From an uncultured bacterium (GTDB lineage Bacteria; Gemmatimonadota; Gemmatimonadetes; Longimicrobiales; RSA9), in the NCBI GenBank assembly GCA_937889645.1, contig CALBZE010000152.1, positions 1-46,329 of the forward strand: DNA of 46,329 nt, in the 5' to 3' direction. Below are positions 15,962-24,009 of the stretch, piece by piece. The notes beneath the pieces were generated by a model. That model was not told the origin of the DNA, did not search any database, and worked only from the letters and a program-made list of their open reading frames with translations. A program made the position numbers and the translations under genes. Position 1 is the stretch's first letter. Each line of letters begins with the position of its first letter.

Positions 15962-15990
15962 GGCGCAACCCTCATGGAAGGAGAACTACC

Positions 15991-17106
15991 ATGCGCATCA
16001 ACACCAACGTCTCGGCGCTCAACACGCAGCGGATCCTGAGCCAGACGAACACGGCGGTCGCGCGTTCGATCGGCCGTCTCTCGTCCGGCTACCGCATCAA
16101 CCGCGCGGCGGACGACGCCGCCGGGCTCGGGATCGCGAACAAGATGCGCGCCGACCTGCGCGGCCTGCGCCAGGCTGCCCGCAACGCGGAACAGGCCAAC
16201 TCGGTCCTGCAGATCGCGGAGGGCGCGACGCAGACGATCTCCGGGATCCTCGACCGGATGAAGGAGCTCGCGGTCCAGGCGGCTTCGGACAACACGTCCG
16301 ACGAGGGCCGCGCGAAGATCCAGGCGGAGTTCGAGAAGCTCCAGGACGAGATCACCCGGATCGTCAGCACGACCAAGTTCCAGGGGAGGAACCTGATCGA
16401 CGGGTCGTTCGGCAACGTGCTCGACGAGGCCAACAGCAACCTGCTCAGCGTGGCTGGCGTGAGCGCCAACAGCATCGTCCTCAACGGCGCCGCGGCCGGC
16501 ACGTACACGCTGACCGCGACCGCGACGGGCGTAACCCTCGAGGACGCGAACGGCAACTCCCAGACGATCGCGGGCACCGTCGACGGCGCGCAGGGCGAGC
16601 AGACGTGGAAGTTCGAGCAGTTCGGCATCACCGTCACGACGACGAACCTCGACAACGGGGACGGCGGTGACATCGTCGTGACCGGCGGCACGGTCTCCTT
16701 CATGGTCAGCGTCAGCGGCGAGGAGGGGACGGGCGGCGGTGCCGGCATGGATGACGTCAGCATCACGGCGCTCGATCTGACGCTCGCCACGCTGGGCATC
16801 GATGGCGACAGCCTGGACACGAAGGCGAACGCCCAGGCGGCGATCGCGAACATCGACGCGGCGATCTCGCACGTCTCGGACATGTTCGGCCAGATCGGCG
16901 CGGCGCAGAACCGGATCGACTTCGCGCTGCAGAACGTGCGGACGACGATCGAAAACGTCGCCGCGGCGGAGTCGACGATCCGCGATGCGGACATGGCGGC
17001 CGAGATGGCGGAGTTCACGCGCAACCAGATCCTGCAGCAGGCGGGCATGGCCATGCTCGCGCAGGCGAACGCGGCGCCGCAGCTCGTGCTGCAGCTCCTC
17101 CGGTAG
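15991..17106 (+). CDS. fliC: Flagellin FliC
   Basis: Flagellin, the filament subunit. The conserved N-terminal D0/D1 region (MRINTNVSALNTQRILSQTN, then RLSSGYRINRAADDAAGLGI) and C-terminal D1/D0 region (residues ~285-371: AQNRIDFALQNVRTTIENVA, then QILQQAGMAMLAQANAAPQL) flank a variable centre (about 150-270). Length is 371 aa. The start is ATG 15991 behind GGAAGGAG with 7-bp spacing; the frame is open further upstream, but that part contains the sigma-28 promoter. Expression is likely set by FliA and FlgM, and perhaps by CsrA at the leader. A strong hairpin follows at 17117-17165. Only one flagellin gene is present in the window. Confidence 0.97.
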   Translation: MRINTNVSALNTQRILSQTNTAVARSIGRLSSGYRINRAADDAAGLGIANKMRADLRGLRQAARNAEQANSVLQIAEGATQTISGILDRMKELAVQAASDNTSDEGRAKIQAEFEKLQDEITRIVSTTKFQGRNLIDGSFGNVLDEANSNLLSVAGVSANSIVLNGAAAGTYTLTATATGVTLEDANGNSQTIAGTVDGAQGEQTWKFEQFGITVTTTNLDNGDGGDIVVTGGTVSFMVSVSGEEGTGGGAGMDDVSITALDLTLATLGIDGDSLDTKANAQAAIANIDAAISHVSDMFGQIGAAQNRIDFALQNVRTTIENVAAAESTIRDADMAAEMAEFTRNQILQQAGMAMLAQANAAPQLVLQLLR

Positions 17107-17116
17107 TCGATACCGG

Positions 17117-17165
17117 CGCCGAAGCACCCCCCGGAGTCGGTCTCGACCGACTCCGGGGTTCGGCG
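17117..17165 (+). terminator. Large inverted repeat between fliC and fliD
   Basis: An outer stem CGCCGAA (17117-17123) / TTCGGCG (17159-17165) encloses a perfect 14-bp inner stem, CCCCGGAGTCGGTC (17129-17142) / GACCGACTCCGGGG (17145-17158). No U-run follows, so it may be a partial terminator, a 3' mRNA-stabilising stem for fliC, or both. Confidence 0.7.
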
Positions 17166-17189
17166 TAAACCGACGCAACAGCAGGGACC

Positions 17190-20100
17190 ATGAGTTCGAC
17201 CCTCTCGTTCAGCGGCATCGCCAGCGGACTGCAGTGGCAGGAGATGATCGACCAGATCATGCAGCTCGAGCGCGCGCCCGCGCGGCTGCTCGAGTCGCAG
17301 ATCAAGACGGTCGAGTCCCGCTCCACCGCGTGGTCCACGTTCGAGTCGCGGGTCAGCGCCCTGGGCTCGGCGCTGGAGTCGCTCCGGACCGGCGCGGCGT
17401 TCCAGGTCTACCGCGCCTCGCTGGCCGGCGTGCCGACGGGCGTCGCGGCGCCGCTGACGGTTTCCGCTTCGGCGGGCGCGCGGCCGGGCACGCACACCGT
17501 GCGCGTCCTCGGCCTCGCGGCGGCGGAGAAGCTGAGCGGGAGCGTCGTCTCGTCTCGTACCGAGGCGCTCGGTCTTTCCGGCGAGTTCCTCATCGGCGGC
17601 GTACGTGTCGAGGTCGCCGCGACCGATTCGCTCGACGACATCGTCGCGCGCATCAATCGCGCGAACAGCGGCCACAACGCCTCGGGCGTCACGGCCTCCG
17701 TGCTTTCGACCGGCCCGAACCAGCACCGCCTGATCCTGACCTCGGACCGGACCGGCGCCGCCGGGATCGACCTGGTCGACGGCGCGGGCGGCATCCTTCG
17801 CTCGCTCGGGCTCCTCGACGAGACGACGTCGATCAAGCACGCGACGTCGAGCGGCGCGCGGAGCGACGTCTTCACCAACGCTTCGACGGCCGTCGCCGGG
17901 CTGCGCGGGTTCTCCGCGCCGCCGGCCGCGGGCGCCGTTACGTTCGGCTCCGGCGCGTCGCAGTTCTCCGCGGTGATCGATCTGGCCACCATGTCGCTCG
18001 ACGACGTCGCGGCCGCGATCAACGCCGCGGCCGCCAACGCGGGGAGCGGCGTGCAAGCCGCCGTCGTCTCCGAGGTGGTCGACGGCAGCACGGTGTACCG
18101 CCTCGACATCCGCGGCACCACGACGTTCGGCGATTCGAACCGCATCCTCGAGGCGCTGGGCGTCCTCCAGGGCGGCCGCGGCGCGATCGCGCAGCAGCTG
18201 CAGGGCGGCCAGCTCTTCGCCGGCGATGCCTCGACCCCGGCGTCCGCCGCCACGCTCCTCACCGACCTCTGGGTGAGCGTCGGCCCCGCGGGCGTCCAGG
18301 CCGGCGACACGCTCACGATCACCGGCACCCGCGGCGACGGCTCCAGCGTCGCCATCGAGTTCACGATCGAGGCCAATTCGACGCTCCAGGACCTCCTCGA
18401 CCGGCTGAACGACACCGTCGACGGCTTCGGCGCGGGCTCGCGCACCGCGACCGCCTCGATCTCCGCCGACGGCCGCCTCGTCCTGACCGACGATCAGGGC
18501 GGCGACAGCCGCCTCTCGCTCTCGATCGTCGCCCACAACCAGGGCGGCGGCGCGCTCGATTTCGGCGAGATGGCGGTCGTCGAGGCGGGCCGGGCGCGGC
18601 AGATCACGCGCGGCGCCGACGCGGAGCTCGAGGTCGATGGGACCTACATCCGCAGCTCGACCAACGCGATCGACGACGTGATTCCGGGGCTCTCGTTGAA
18701 TCTGACCGGCGCGCTCCCGGACGCGACGCTCACCGTCAACGTGCAGCAGGACGTCGACCGGGCCGTCGCGGCCGTGCGCTCGCTCGTCGACGCGTACAAC
18801 GCGATCGCCGACTTCGTCCGGAGCCAGACGCCCACCGGGATCGAGGGCGCCGCGCGGCCGCCCCTGTCGGGCGACAGCGTGCTGCGCAACATGCTGACGA
18901 TGATCCGTCAGGCGCTCGACACCCGGATCCCGGCCGAGCTGGGCGGCTCCTACACGCGCCTCGCGGACATCGGCGTGGAGATCGACCAGAACGGTCGCTT
19001 TACCTTCGATGCCGCCCGGGTCGAGGCGGCGATCCGCACCGACGCCGATTCCGTCGCCCGGCTCTTCGGCGTGCACGCGGCCGCGTCGACATCGCAGCTC
19101 CGGTACGTGACGCACGGCGCGGCCACGAATTCGGGCACGTACGCCGTCCAGATCACGCAGGCCGCCGCCCGCGCCGAGGTCGTGGGGACCGGATTGGCCG
19201 GCGTCTACGTCGACGACGCGACGCCGGACACGCTCATCGTCCGCGACCGCGCGACCGGCAAGGAGTACGCGATCGAGCTGTCGAACGGGATGACGCTCGG
19301 CGACATCGTCGACGCGCTGAACGCCGAGTTCGGGACCGCGACGCGCCACACCGTCGCGGCGGCCAACGCCCTTTACGCCGCGCCCGACGGGACCACCGTC
19401 GCGGACGCGTCCACGCCGCTCGCCTCGCTCTTCCGCGGCGACGGCACCGACGCCGGGATCGTCGACGGCATGGTCTTCACCTTCTCCGGACGGCGGCCGA
19501 ACGGGGAGTCGTTCCTCGAGACGTTCACGGTCGAGGACGCGAGCACCCAGACGCTCGGCTCCATCGTCGACGCGCTCCAGGCGGAGCTCGGCGCCGACGT
19601 CGTCGTGGGGATCGAGAACGGCGTGCTGACTATCTCCTCCGCGGAGCCCGGTGCGAGTCGCCTCGAGCTCGCCATCGGCACGGACGATCCGGACCGGCCG
19701 TCACCGTTCGGCGTCTTCGACGTGCGAGTCGACGGGCGGGATCCGGCCAGGATCACCGCCAGCGCCGAGGGCGGCCAGCTCCGCATCGTCCACGAGGAGT
19801 ACGGCTCCGCCGAAGGGTTCGAGATCGAGTTGGTCGCCGGCGGCGGCGACGGCACGGCGTCGCTCGGCATCCAGGCGGGCGTCTACGCCGGTCTCGACGT
19901 CGAAGGCACGATCGGCGGGTATGCCGCCACGGGCCGGGGTCGCACCCTGACCGGCGCGGCCGGGTCGCCGGCCGACGGACTCGTCCTTCGGTACGACGGC
20001 TCGGCCACGGGGTTGCTCGGTCAGATCACCTTCAGCCAGGGGATCGCGGGCGAACTCGAACGGGTCGTCCAGCGTCTGACCGGGACCGGCGATGGCTCGA

Positions 20101-20297
20101 TCCGCTCCATCGTCGACCGGCTCGACTCGACGGTGCGGTCGATGAACGAGCGCATCGAACGGTTGGAGGACCGGCTCGAGCAGCGCAGGGAGTACCTGAT
20201 CCGCCGTTTCACGGCCATGGAACAGGCGCTCGCGCAGGCCATGGCTCAATCGCAGTGGCTTGCGTCCCAGCTCGCCTCGCTGGGGAACGGTAGGTAG
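17190..20297 (+). CDS. fliD: Filament cap protein FliD, about twice usual size
   Basis: FliD (HAP2) caps the filament and folds flagellin. The 1035-aa product starts with the FliD N-terminus (SGIASGLQWQEMIDQIMQLE, then LESQIKTVESRSTAWSTFES). Flagellin-hook-IN-like units follow at about residues 130-195 (SLDDIVARINRANSGHNASG), 230-300 and 345-460. The FliD C-domain begins near 470 (VDGTYIRSSTNAIDDVIPGL) and reaches LFGVHAA near 628. About 290 residues with further IN-like modules follow before the domain resumes near 918 and ends in a coiled coil (MNERIERLEDRLEQRREYLI). Usual FliD is 450-680 aa. The ribosome site AGCAGGGAC (17180-17188) touches the ATG. Confidence 0.93.
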   Translation: MSSTLSFSGIASGLQWQEMIDQIMQLERAPARLLESQIKTVESRSTAWSTFESRVSALGSALESLRTGAAFQVYRASLAGVPTGVAAPLTVSASAGARPGTHTVRVLGLAAAEKLSGSVVSSRTEALGLSGEFLIGGVRVEVAATDSLDDIVARINRANSGHNASGVTASVLSTGPNQHRLILTSDRTGAAGIDLVDGAGGILRSLGLLDETTSIKHATSSGARSDVFTNASTAVAGLRGFSAPPAAGAVTFGSGASQFSAVIDLATMSLDDVAAAINAAAANAGSGVQAAVVSEVVDGSTVYRLDIRGTTTFGDSNRILEALGVLQGGRGAIAQQLQGGQLFAGDASTPASAATLLTDLWVSVGPAGVQAGDTLTITGTRGDGSSVAIEFTIEANSTLQDLLDRLNDTVDGFGAGSRTATASISADGRLVLTDDQGGDSRLSLSIVAHNQGGGALDFGEMAVVEAGRARQITRGADAELEVDGTYIRSSTNAIDDVIPGLSLNLTGALPDATLTVNVQQDVDRAVAAVRSLVDAYNAIADFVRSQTPTGIEGAARPPLSGDSVLRNMLTMIRQALDTRIPAELGGSYTRLADIGVEIDQNGRFTFDAARVEAAIRTDADSVARLFGVHAAASTSQLRYVTHGAATNSGTYAVQITQAAARAEVVGTGLAGVYVDDATPDTLIVRDRATGKEYAIELSNGMTLGDIVDALNAEFGTATRHTVAAANALYAAPDGTTVADASTPLASLFRGDGTDAGIVDGMVFTFSGRRPNGESFLETFTVEDASTQTLGSIVDALQAELGADVVVGIENGVLTISSAEPGASRLELAIGTDDPDRPSPFGVFDVRVDGRDPARITASAEGGQLRIVHEEYGSAEGFEIELVAGGGDGTASLGIQAGVYAGLDVEGTIGGYAATGRGRTLTGAAGSPADGLVLRYDGSATGLLGQITFSQGIAGELERVVQRLTGTGDGSIRSIVDRLDSTVRSMNERIERLEDRLEQRREYLIRRFTAMEQALAQAMAQSQWLASQLASLGNGR

Positions 20298-20339
20298 ACC
20301 GAAGCCCGGGAGACCACGATCCGGAAACGGTAGGCAGCC

Positions 20340-20783
20340 ATGTATCAGAACGGCAATTACACGGCGTACCAACAGGTCCGTGTGCTGAGCAGCAGCCGCG
20401 AGGAGCTGGTCCCGCTGCTGTACGAGCGGCTCCTCCAGCACCTCCGGCGCGCGTCCGCGCAGATCGAGGCGCGGGACCTCGAGGGGAAGGCCGCGAGCCT
20501 GACGAGCGCCTCGGAGATCGTCTTCGAGCTCCTGTCGTCGCTCGACTTCGAGGCCGGCGGCGAGATCGCTTCGCGCCTCGCGGCGCTCTACGGCTATTTC
20601 TCGCGCGAGATCATGATCGCGGGCCGGGACCTCGACCGCGATCGGCTCGAGAAGACCATCGACATGGTCGCTTCGCTCCACGACGCGTGGGTGCAGGCGG
20701 CCGCGATGGCGCGGGGTAACGTCGCGCAAGGCGCCGCATCGACCGTCGCGCAGGGCGCCGTGCCCGGCGAGGTGGTTCGATGA
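20340..20783 (+). CDS. fliS: Flagellin export chaperone FliS
   Basis: FliS binds the flagellin C-terminus and keeps it unfolded for export. The 147-aa product shows the family pattern: NYTAYQQVRVLSSSREELVP, LLYERLLQHLRRA, then SEIVFELLSSLDFEAGGEIA and LAALYGYFSREIMIA. The C-terminal ~25 residues (ARGNVAQGAASTVAQGAVPG) are a short low-complexity tail with a VAQGA repeat, not usual for FliS. It lies 42 bp after fliD; that gap holds a second copy of AACGGTAGG, first seen at the fliD end. It overlaps the next gene as ATGA. Confidence 0.95.
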   Translation: MYQNGNYTAYQQVRVLSSSREELVPLLYERLLQHLRRASAQIEARDLEGKAASLTSASEIVFELLSSLDFEAGGEIASRLAALYGYFSREIMIAGRDLDRDRLEKTIDMVASLHDAWVQAAAMARGNVAQGAASTVAQGAVPGEVVR

Positions 20784-21190
20784 TCCACGCCGTCGGCGCG
20801 CTGCGGCGCCGCAGGGCGGGGTACGCCCAGTACGCGGAGCTGATGGTCGCGCAGATCGAGGCGCTCCGTGCGGACGACCTGGACGGGTTCCAGGCGCTCG
20901 CGGAGGAGCGCGACGCCGTCGCCCGTCGGATCGACGCGATCGTCGACGACGAATTCGACGAGACGGATTCCGGGGAGCAGGCCGATCGGGAAGAGATCGA
21001 GCGGTTGATCGGCGAGGTGCGGCTGCTGCTCGAGCAGTGCAGGGAGCACGACGCGCGGCTGCGGGACGAGATCGTCCGCATCCGCGACGACGCTCGCGAT
21101 GCGCTTGGCCAACTCGACCGCCGCCGGCCACACGTCGAGGCCTACGTCCGCGCGCCGGACGCGGCCACGCGATTCGACGTTCGGCTGTGA
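20780..21190 (+). CDS. Small coiled-coil protein in FliT position
   Basis: 136-aa charged, helical protein without clear sequence signatures. Two long helices are predicted (about residues 10-55 and 70-118; EEIERLIGEVRLLLEQCREH), which would suit a FliT- or FlgN-type export chaperone. It is coupled to fliS by an ATGA overlap, the place where fliT is found in other bacteria. The fliT identity rests on position and helix pattern only, so no symbol is assigned. It converges with rfbB, 16 bp away. Confidence 0.6.
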   Translation: MIHAVGALRRRRAGYAQYAELMVAQIEALRADDLDGFQALAEERDAVARRIDAIVDDEFDETDSGEQADREEIERLIGEVRLLLEQCREHDARLRDEIVRIRDDARDALGQLDRRRPHVEAYVRAPDAATRFDVRL

Positions 21191-21206
21191 CGCAGCGGCG
21201 CCGGGC

Positions 21207-22229
21207 TCACCCCCGCGCCGCCCACGCCGCGATCCGCGCTTCGCTCTCTCGGTACGCGGACTCCGCCGCCGTTTCCCACCACGCCGTATTCTCGCGGTAC
21301 CAGGCGACGGTCTCCTCCAGCCCCTCCTCGAACGTCCGCTTCGGCGCCCAGCCCAGCTCCCGCTCGGCCTTCGCGTAGCTCACGCTGTAGCGGCGGTCGT
21401 GCCCCGGCCGGTCGGCGACGTGGCGGATCAGCTCCTCGCTCGCGCCCACCAGCTTCAGCACCTGCCGCACCACGTCGATGTTCTCCCGCTCCGCGCCGCC
21501 GCCCAGGTTGTAGACCGCGCCCGAACGCCCCGCCTCGAGCGCGCGCAGTACGCCCCGGCAGTGGTCCTCCACGTGGATCCAGTCCCGCCGCTGACGGCCG
21601 TCGCCGTAGACCGGGAGCGGCCGACCTCGCAGCGCCGACGTGACCATCAGCGGGATCAGCTTCTCCGGGTTCTGGTACGGGCCGTAGTTGTTCGAGCAGC
21701 GCGTGACGACGACGTCCAGCCCGTGCGTGTGGTGGAACGCGAGCGCAATGTGGTCGGCCGCCGCCTTGCTCGCGCTGTACGGCGAGCGCGGCGCGAGCGG
21801 CGTCGACTCGGTGAACGGCGGGTCCTCAGGCGCCAGCGAGCCGTAGACTTCGTCGGTGCTCATCTGGAGGTGCCGCACGCCGCCGGCCTCGAGCGCCGTC
21901 TCGAGGAGGACGAGCGTCCCCTCGACGTTCGTCCGCAGGAAGCGCGCGCCGTCCGTGATCGACCGGTCGACGTGCGTCTCCGCGGCGCAGTGGATGACGG
22001 CGTCGAAACGCTCCTCGCGGAACAGCTCCTCCACGCACTTCCGATCCGCGACGTCGCCCCGGACGAACCGGTAGCGCGGACCCTCCTCGACCCCCGCCAG
22101 GTTCGCGGGATTCGCGGCGTACGTGACCAGGTCCAGGTTGACGACGCGCCAGTCCCGGCGCTCCGAGAGGATCAGGCGGACCAGGTTGCTGCCGATGAAA
22201 CCCAGCCCGCCGGTGACGAGCACGTTCAC
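21207..22229 (-). CDS. rfbB: dTDP-glucose 4,6-dehydratase
   Basis: RfbB (RmlB) converts dTDP-glucose to dTDP-4-keto-6-deoxyglucose. The 340-aa protein has the NAD-binding GGLGFIGSNLV motif (residues 7-17), the TDEVYGS segment, the catalytic YSASK motif (Y-x3-K), the VTRCSNNYGPYQNPEKLIPL segment and DHCRGVLRALE. It is third in a minus-strand operon rfbA-rfbC-rfbB with 4-bp overlaps. rfbD, the last gene for dTDP-L-rhamnose, is not in the window. Placement inside the flagellar locus suggests, but does not prove, supply of sugar for flagellin or surface glycans. Confidence 0.96.
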   Translation of the reverse strand: MNVLVTGGLGFIGSNLVRLILSERRDWRVVNLDLVTYAANPANLAGVEEGPRYRFVRGDVADRKCVEELFREERFDAVIHCAAETHVDRSITDGARFLRTNVEGTLVLLETALEAGGVRHLQMSTDEVYGSLAPEDPPFTESTPLAPRSPYSASKAAADHIALAFHHTHGLDVVVTRCSNNYGPYQNPEKLIPLMVTSALRGRPLPVYGDGRQRRDWIHVEDHCRGVLRALEAGRSGAVYNLGGGAERENIDVVRQVLKLVGASEELIRHVADRPGHDRRYSVSYAKAERELGWAPKRTFEEGLEETVAWYRENTAWWETAAESAYRESEARIAAWAARG

Positions 22230-22789
22230 GCGAATACCAGCTCCCCGAGCTCCGCGAGACGCGGGTGCGCCCGGTCTTTGGGCGAGAGGATCGCCTCGGC
22301 CTCGGCGACCGGCCAGTCGATCCCGAGCGCCGGGTCGTTCCAGAGCACGCCGCGCTCGAGCTCCGGCGCATAGACGTCAGACAGCATGTAGATCACCTCG
22401 GTGTCCGGCTCGAGCGTGCAGAAGCCGTGGGCGAAGCCGACCGGGATGAAGAGCTGCTTCCAGTTCGCCGCGCTCAGCTCCACGGCGACGTGGCGGCCGT
22501 ACGTCGGCGAGTCGGGGCGAAGGTCCACCGCCACGTCCAGGATCGAGCCGCGCGTGACCCGCACCAGCTTCGCCTGCGCCCGCGGGGCGAGCTGGAAGTG
22601 CAGCCCTCGCACGGTGCCGCGCCGCGCGGAGTACGACTGGTTCACCTGGACGAACTCGACGTCGATGCCGGCCGCCGCGAACGCGTCCCGCCGGTAGACT
22701 TCCGAGAGGAATCCCCGATCGTCGCCGTACCGCGCCGGGACGATCACCTTCACGTCGGCGATCGCCGTGTCGATGATCTCGAACTTCAT
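22226..22789 (-). CDS. rfbC: dTDP-4-dehydrorhamnose 3,5-epimerase
   Basis: RfbC (RmlC) epimerises dTDP-4-keto-6-deoxyglucose at C3 and C5. The 187-aa cupin has the family motifs DDRGFLSEVYRRDAF, FVQVNQSYSARRGTVRGLHF (catalytic-type His in RGLHFQ), GSILDVAVDLRPDSPTYGRH, PVGFAHGFCTLEPDTEVIYM and NDPALGIDWP. The start ATG at 22789 gives the normal N-terminus MKFEIIDTAIADVKVI. It overlaps rfbA and rfbB by 4 bp each, so the three genes are one transcription unit. Confidence 0.95.
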   Translation of the reverse strand: MKFEIIDTAIADVKVIVPARYGDDRGFLSEVYRRDAFAAAGIDVEFVQVNQSYSARRGTVRGLHFQLAPRAQAKLVRVTRGSILDVAVDLRPDSPTYGRHVAVELSAANWKQLFIPVGFAHGFCTLEPDTEVIYMLSDVYAPELERGVLWNDPALGIDWPVAEAEAILSPKDRAHPRLAELGELVFA

Positions 22790-23526
22790 CGCGACTCCGC
22801 CGCCACCCCGACCCGCGCGCGTCGCACCAACGTGCTCGCCCGGTACAGGCTCTCGATCGTCCCCGCGTCCGTCCACCAGCCGTCGAGCACCTCGTACGTC
22901 AGGGCGCCCCACTCGATGTAGCGGTTGTTGACGTCCGTGATCTCCAGCTCGCCGCGCCCGCTCGGCTTGAGCGTCTTGATGATGTCGAAGACGCGGGCAT
23001 CGTACATGTAGACGCCCGTAACGGCGAAGCGTGACGGCGGGTCCTTCGGTTTCTCGACGATGCGGACCACGCGATCGCCGTCCAGCTCCGCCACGCCGAA
23101 GCGTTCGGGGTCGTCGACCTCCTTGAGCAGGATCTTCGCGCCCTCGCCCTGGTGCCGGAAACGACGGATCGGCTCGGCGAGCGAGTCCTCGAAGAGATTG
23201 TCGCCCAGGATCACGACGACCGGCTCGCCGTCGGCGAAGTGCTCGGCCAGGCCCAGCGCCTCCGCGATCCCGCCCTCGCCTTCCTGGTACGTGTAGTTCA
23301 GGTGCTTGAGACCGAATTGGCGGCCGTTGCCGAGCAGGCGAAGGAACTCGCCCGCGTGGTTGCCGCCGGTCACGATCAGGATGTCTTCGATACCCGCTTC
23401 GACCAGCTTCTCGATCGGGTAGTAGATCATCGGCCGGTCGTAGACCGGGAGCAGGTGCTTGTTCGTGACGAGGGTCAGCGGCCGCAGCCGCGTGCCGAGA
23501 CCCCCGGCCAGGATTACGCCTTTCAT
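22786..23526 (-). CDS. rfbA: Glucose-1-phosphate thymidylyltransferase, short form
   Basis: RfbA (RmlA) makes dTDP-glucose from dTTP and glucose-1-phosphate. The nucleotidyltransferase signature MKGVILAGGLGTRLRPLT is at the N-terminus; KHLLPVYDRPMIYYPIEKLV, VVILGDNLFEDSL and the C-terminal GWWTDAGTIESLYRAS follow. It is 246 aa, against about 290 for Enterobacteria RmlA, so the C-terminal allosteric extension is missing; such short forms are common elsewhere. The start at 23526 is chosen because the family N-terminus begins there, although the frame is open further. It is divergent from flgM across a 159-bp gap. Confidence 0.95.
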   Translation of the reverse strand: MKGVILAGGLGTRLRPLTLVTNKHLLPVYDRPMIYYPIEKLVEAGIEDILIVTGGNHAGEFLRLLGNGRQFGLKHLNYTYQEGEGGIAEALGLAEHFADGEPVVVILGDNLFEDSLAEPIRRFRHQGEGAKILLKEVDDPERFGVAELDGDRVVRIVEKPKDPPSRFAVTGVYMYDARVFDIIKTLKPSGRGELEITDVNNRYIEWGALTYEVLDGWWTDAGTIESLYRASTLVRRARVGVAAESR

Positions 23527-23626
23527 GCCGTTCTCCACGTGGACCGTCCCGAGCCGCGGCGCCCGGACTTCGCCGTTTTCGTTCGAACGTATGCGGCCGC
23601 GCCGGGCCGAGCAAGGTCGCACGCGT

Positions 23627-23653
23627 TAAAGTTTTCCCGCGGCGTGCCGAACC
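23627..23653 (+). promoter_or_regulatory. Sigma-28 (FliA) promoter of flgM-cheY-cheZ
   Basis: TAAA (23627-23630), 15 bp, then GCCGAACC (23646-23653) follows the FliA spacing exactly and matches the -10 consensus GCCGATAA at six of eight positions. The 5' half TAAAGTT is identical to the fliC promoter. It lies 32 bp before the flgM ATG, so the leader would be about 25 nt. Confidence 0.8.
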
Positions 23654-23685
23654 TGTGCAAGGGACCCCCAAAGGGAGGCACCGTC

Positions 23686-23991
23686 ATGAGTGTCGAAGAC
23701 ATCAGATCCGGCGGTTACCGGCCTGTGGGCGGCGGCGCGATCGAGCGGGCGGCCGCGGGGAACGGTCGCGTCGGTGCGCCGCGGGCCGGCGCCGGGCGCG
23801 GCGACCGCGTCGAGATCTCCGAGGAGGCGCGCGCCCTCGCCCAGGCCCGGCTGGCCGAAGCGGTGGAGGAAGCCGCACTGACCCCCGAGCGTATCGCCGA
23901 GATCCAGCGGCGGATCGAATCCGGGTTCTACGATTCGCCCGAAATCGTCCACCGTGTCGCCCGCGCCATCCTCGCGCGCGGCGACCTCTGA
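23686..23991 (+). CDS. flgM: Anti-sigma-28 factor FlgM
   Basis: FlgM binds FliA until the hook is finished and is then exported. The 101-aa product has the family pattern in its second half: DRVEISEEARALAQARL, then LTPERIAEIQRRIESGFYDS and EIVHRVARAIL. The N-terminal half is low-complexity and probably unfolded, as in known FlgM. The start ATG 23686 follows AAGGGAGG (23670-23677). Being behind a sigma-28 promoter it would be in a feedback loop with FliA. It is followed by cheY after 18 bp. Confidence 0.88.
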   Translation: MSVEDIRSGGYRPVGGGAIERAAAGNGRVGAPRAGAGRGDRVEISEEARALAQARLAEAVEEAALTPERIAEIQRRIESGFYDSPEIVHRVARAILARGDL

Positions 23992-24009
23992 GCCATACCG
24001 CGACCTCCT

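Noticed and set aside
15838..15990. Upstream start for fliC giving a 51-residue extension
   Set aside because: The extension contains the sigma-28 promoter and lies before the flagellin N-terminus; ATG 15991 has a strong ribosome site.
16089..19349. Long open frame on - across fliC and fliD
   Set aside because: It is antisense to clear flagellin and FliD genes, has Arg/Asp/Ala-biased composition and no domain pattern.
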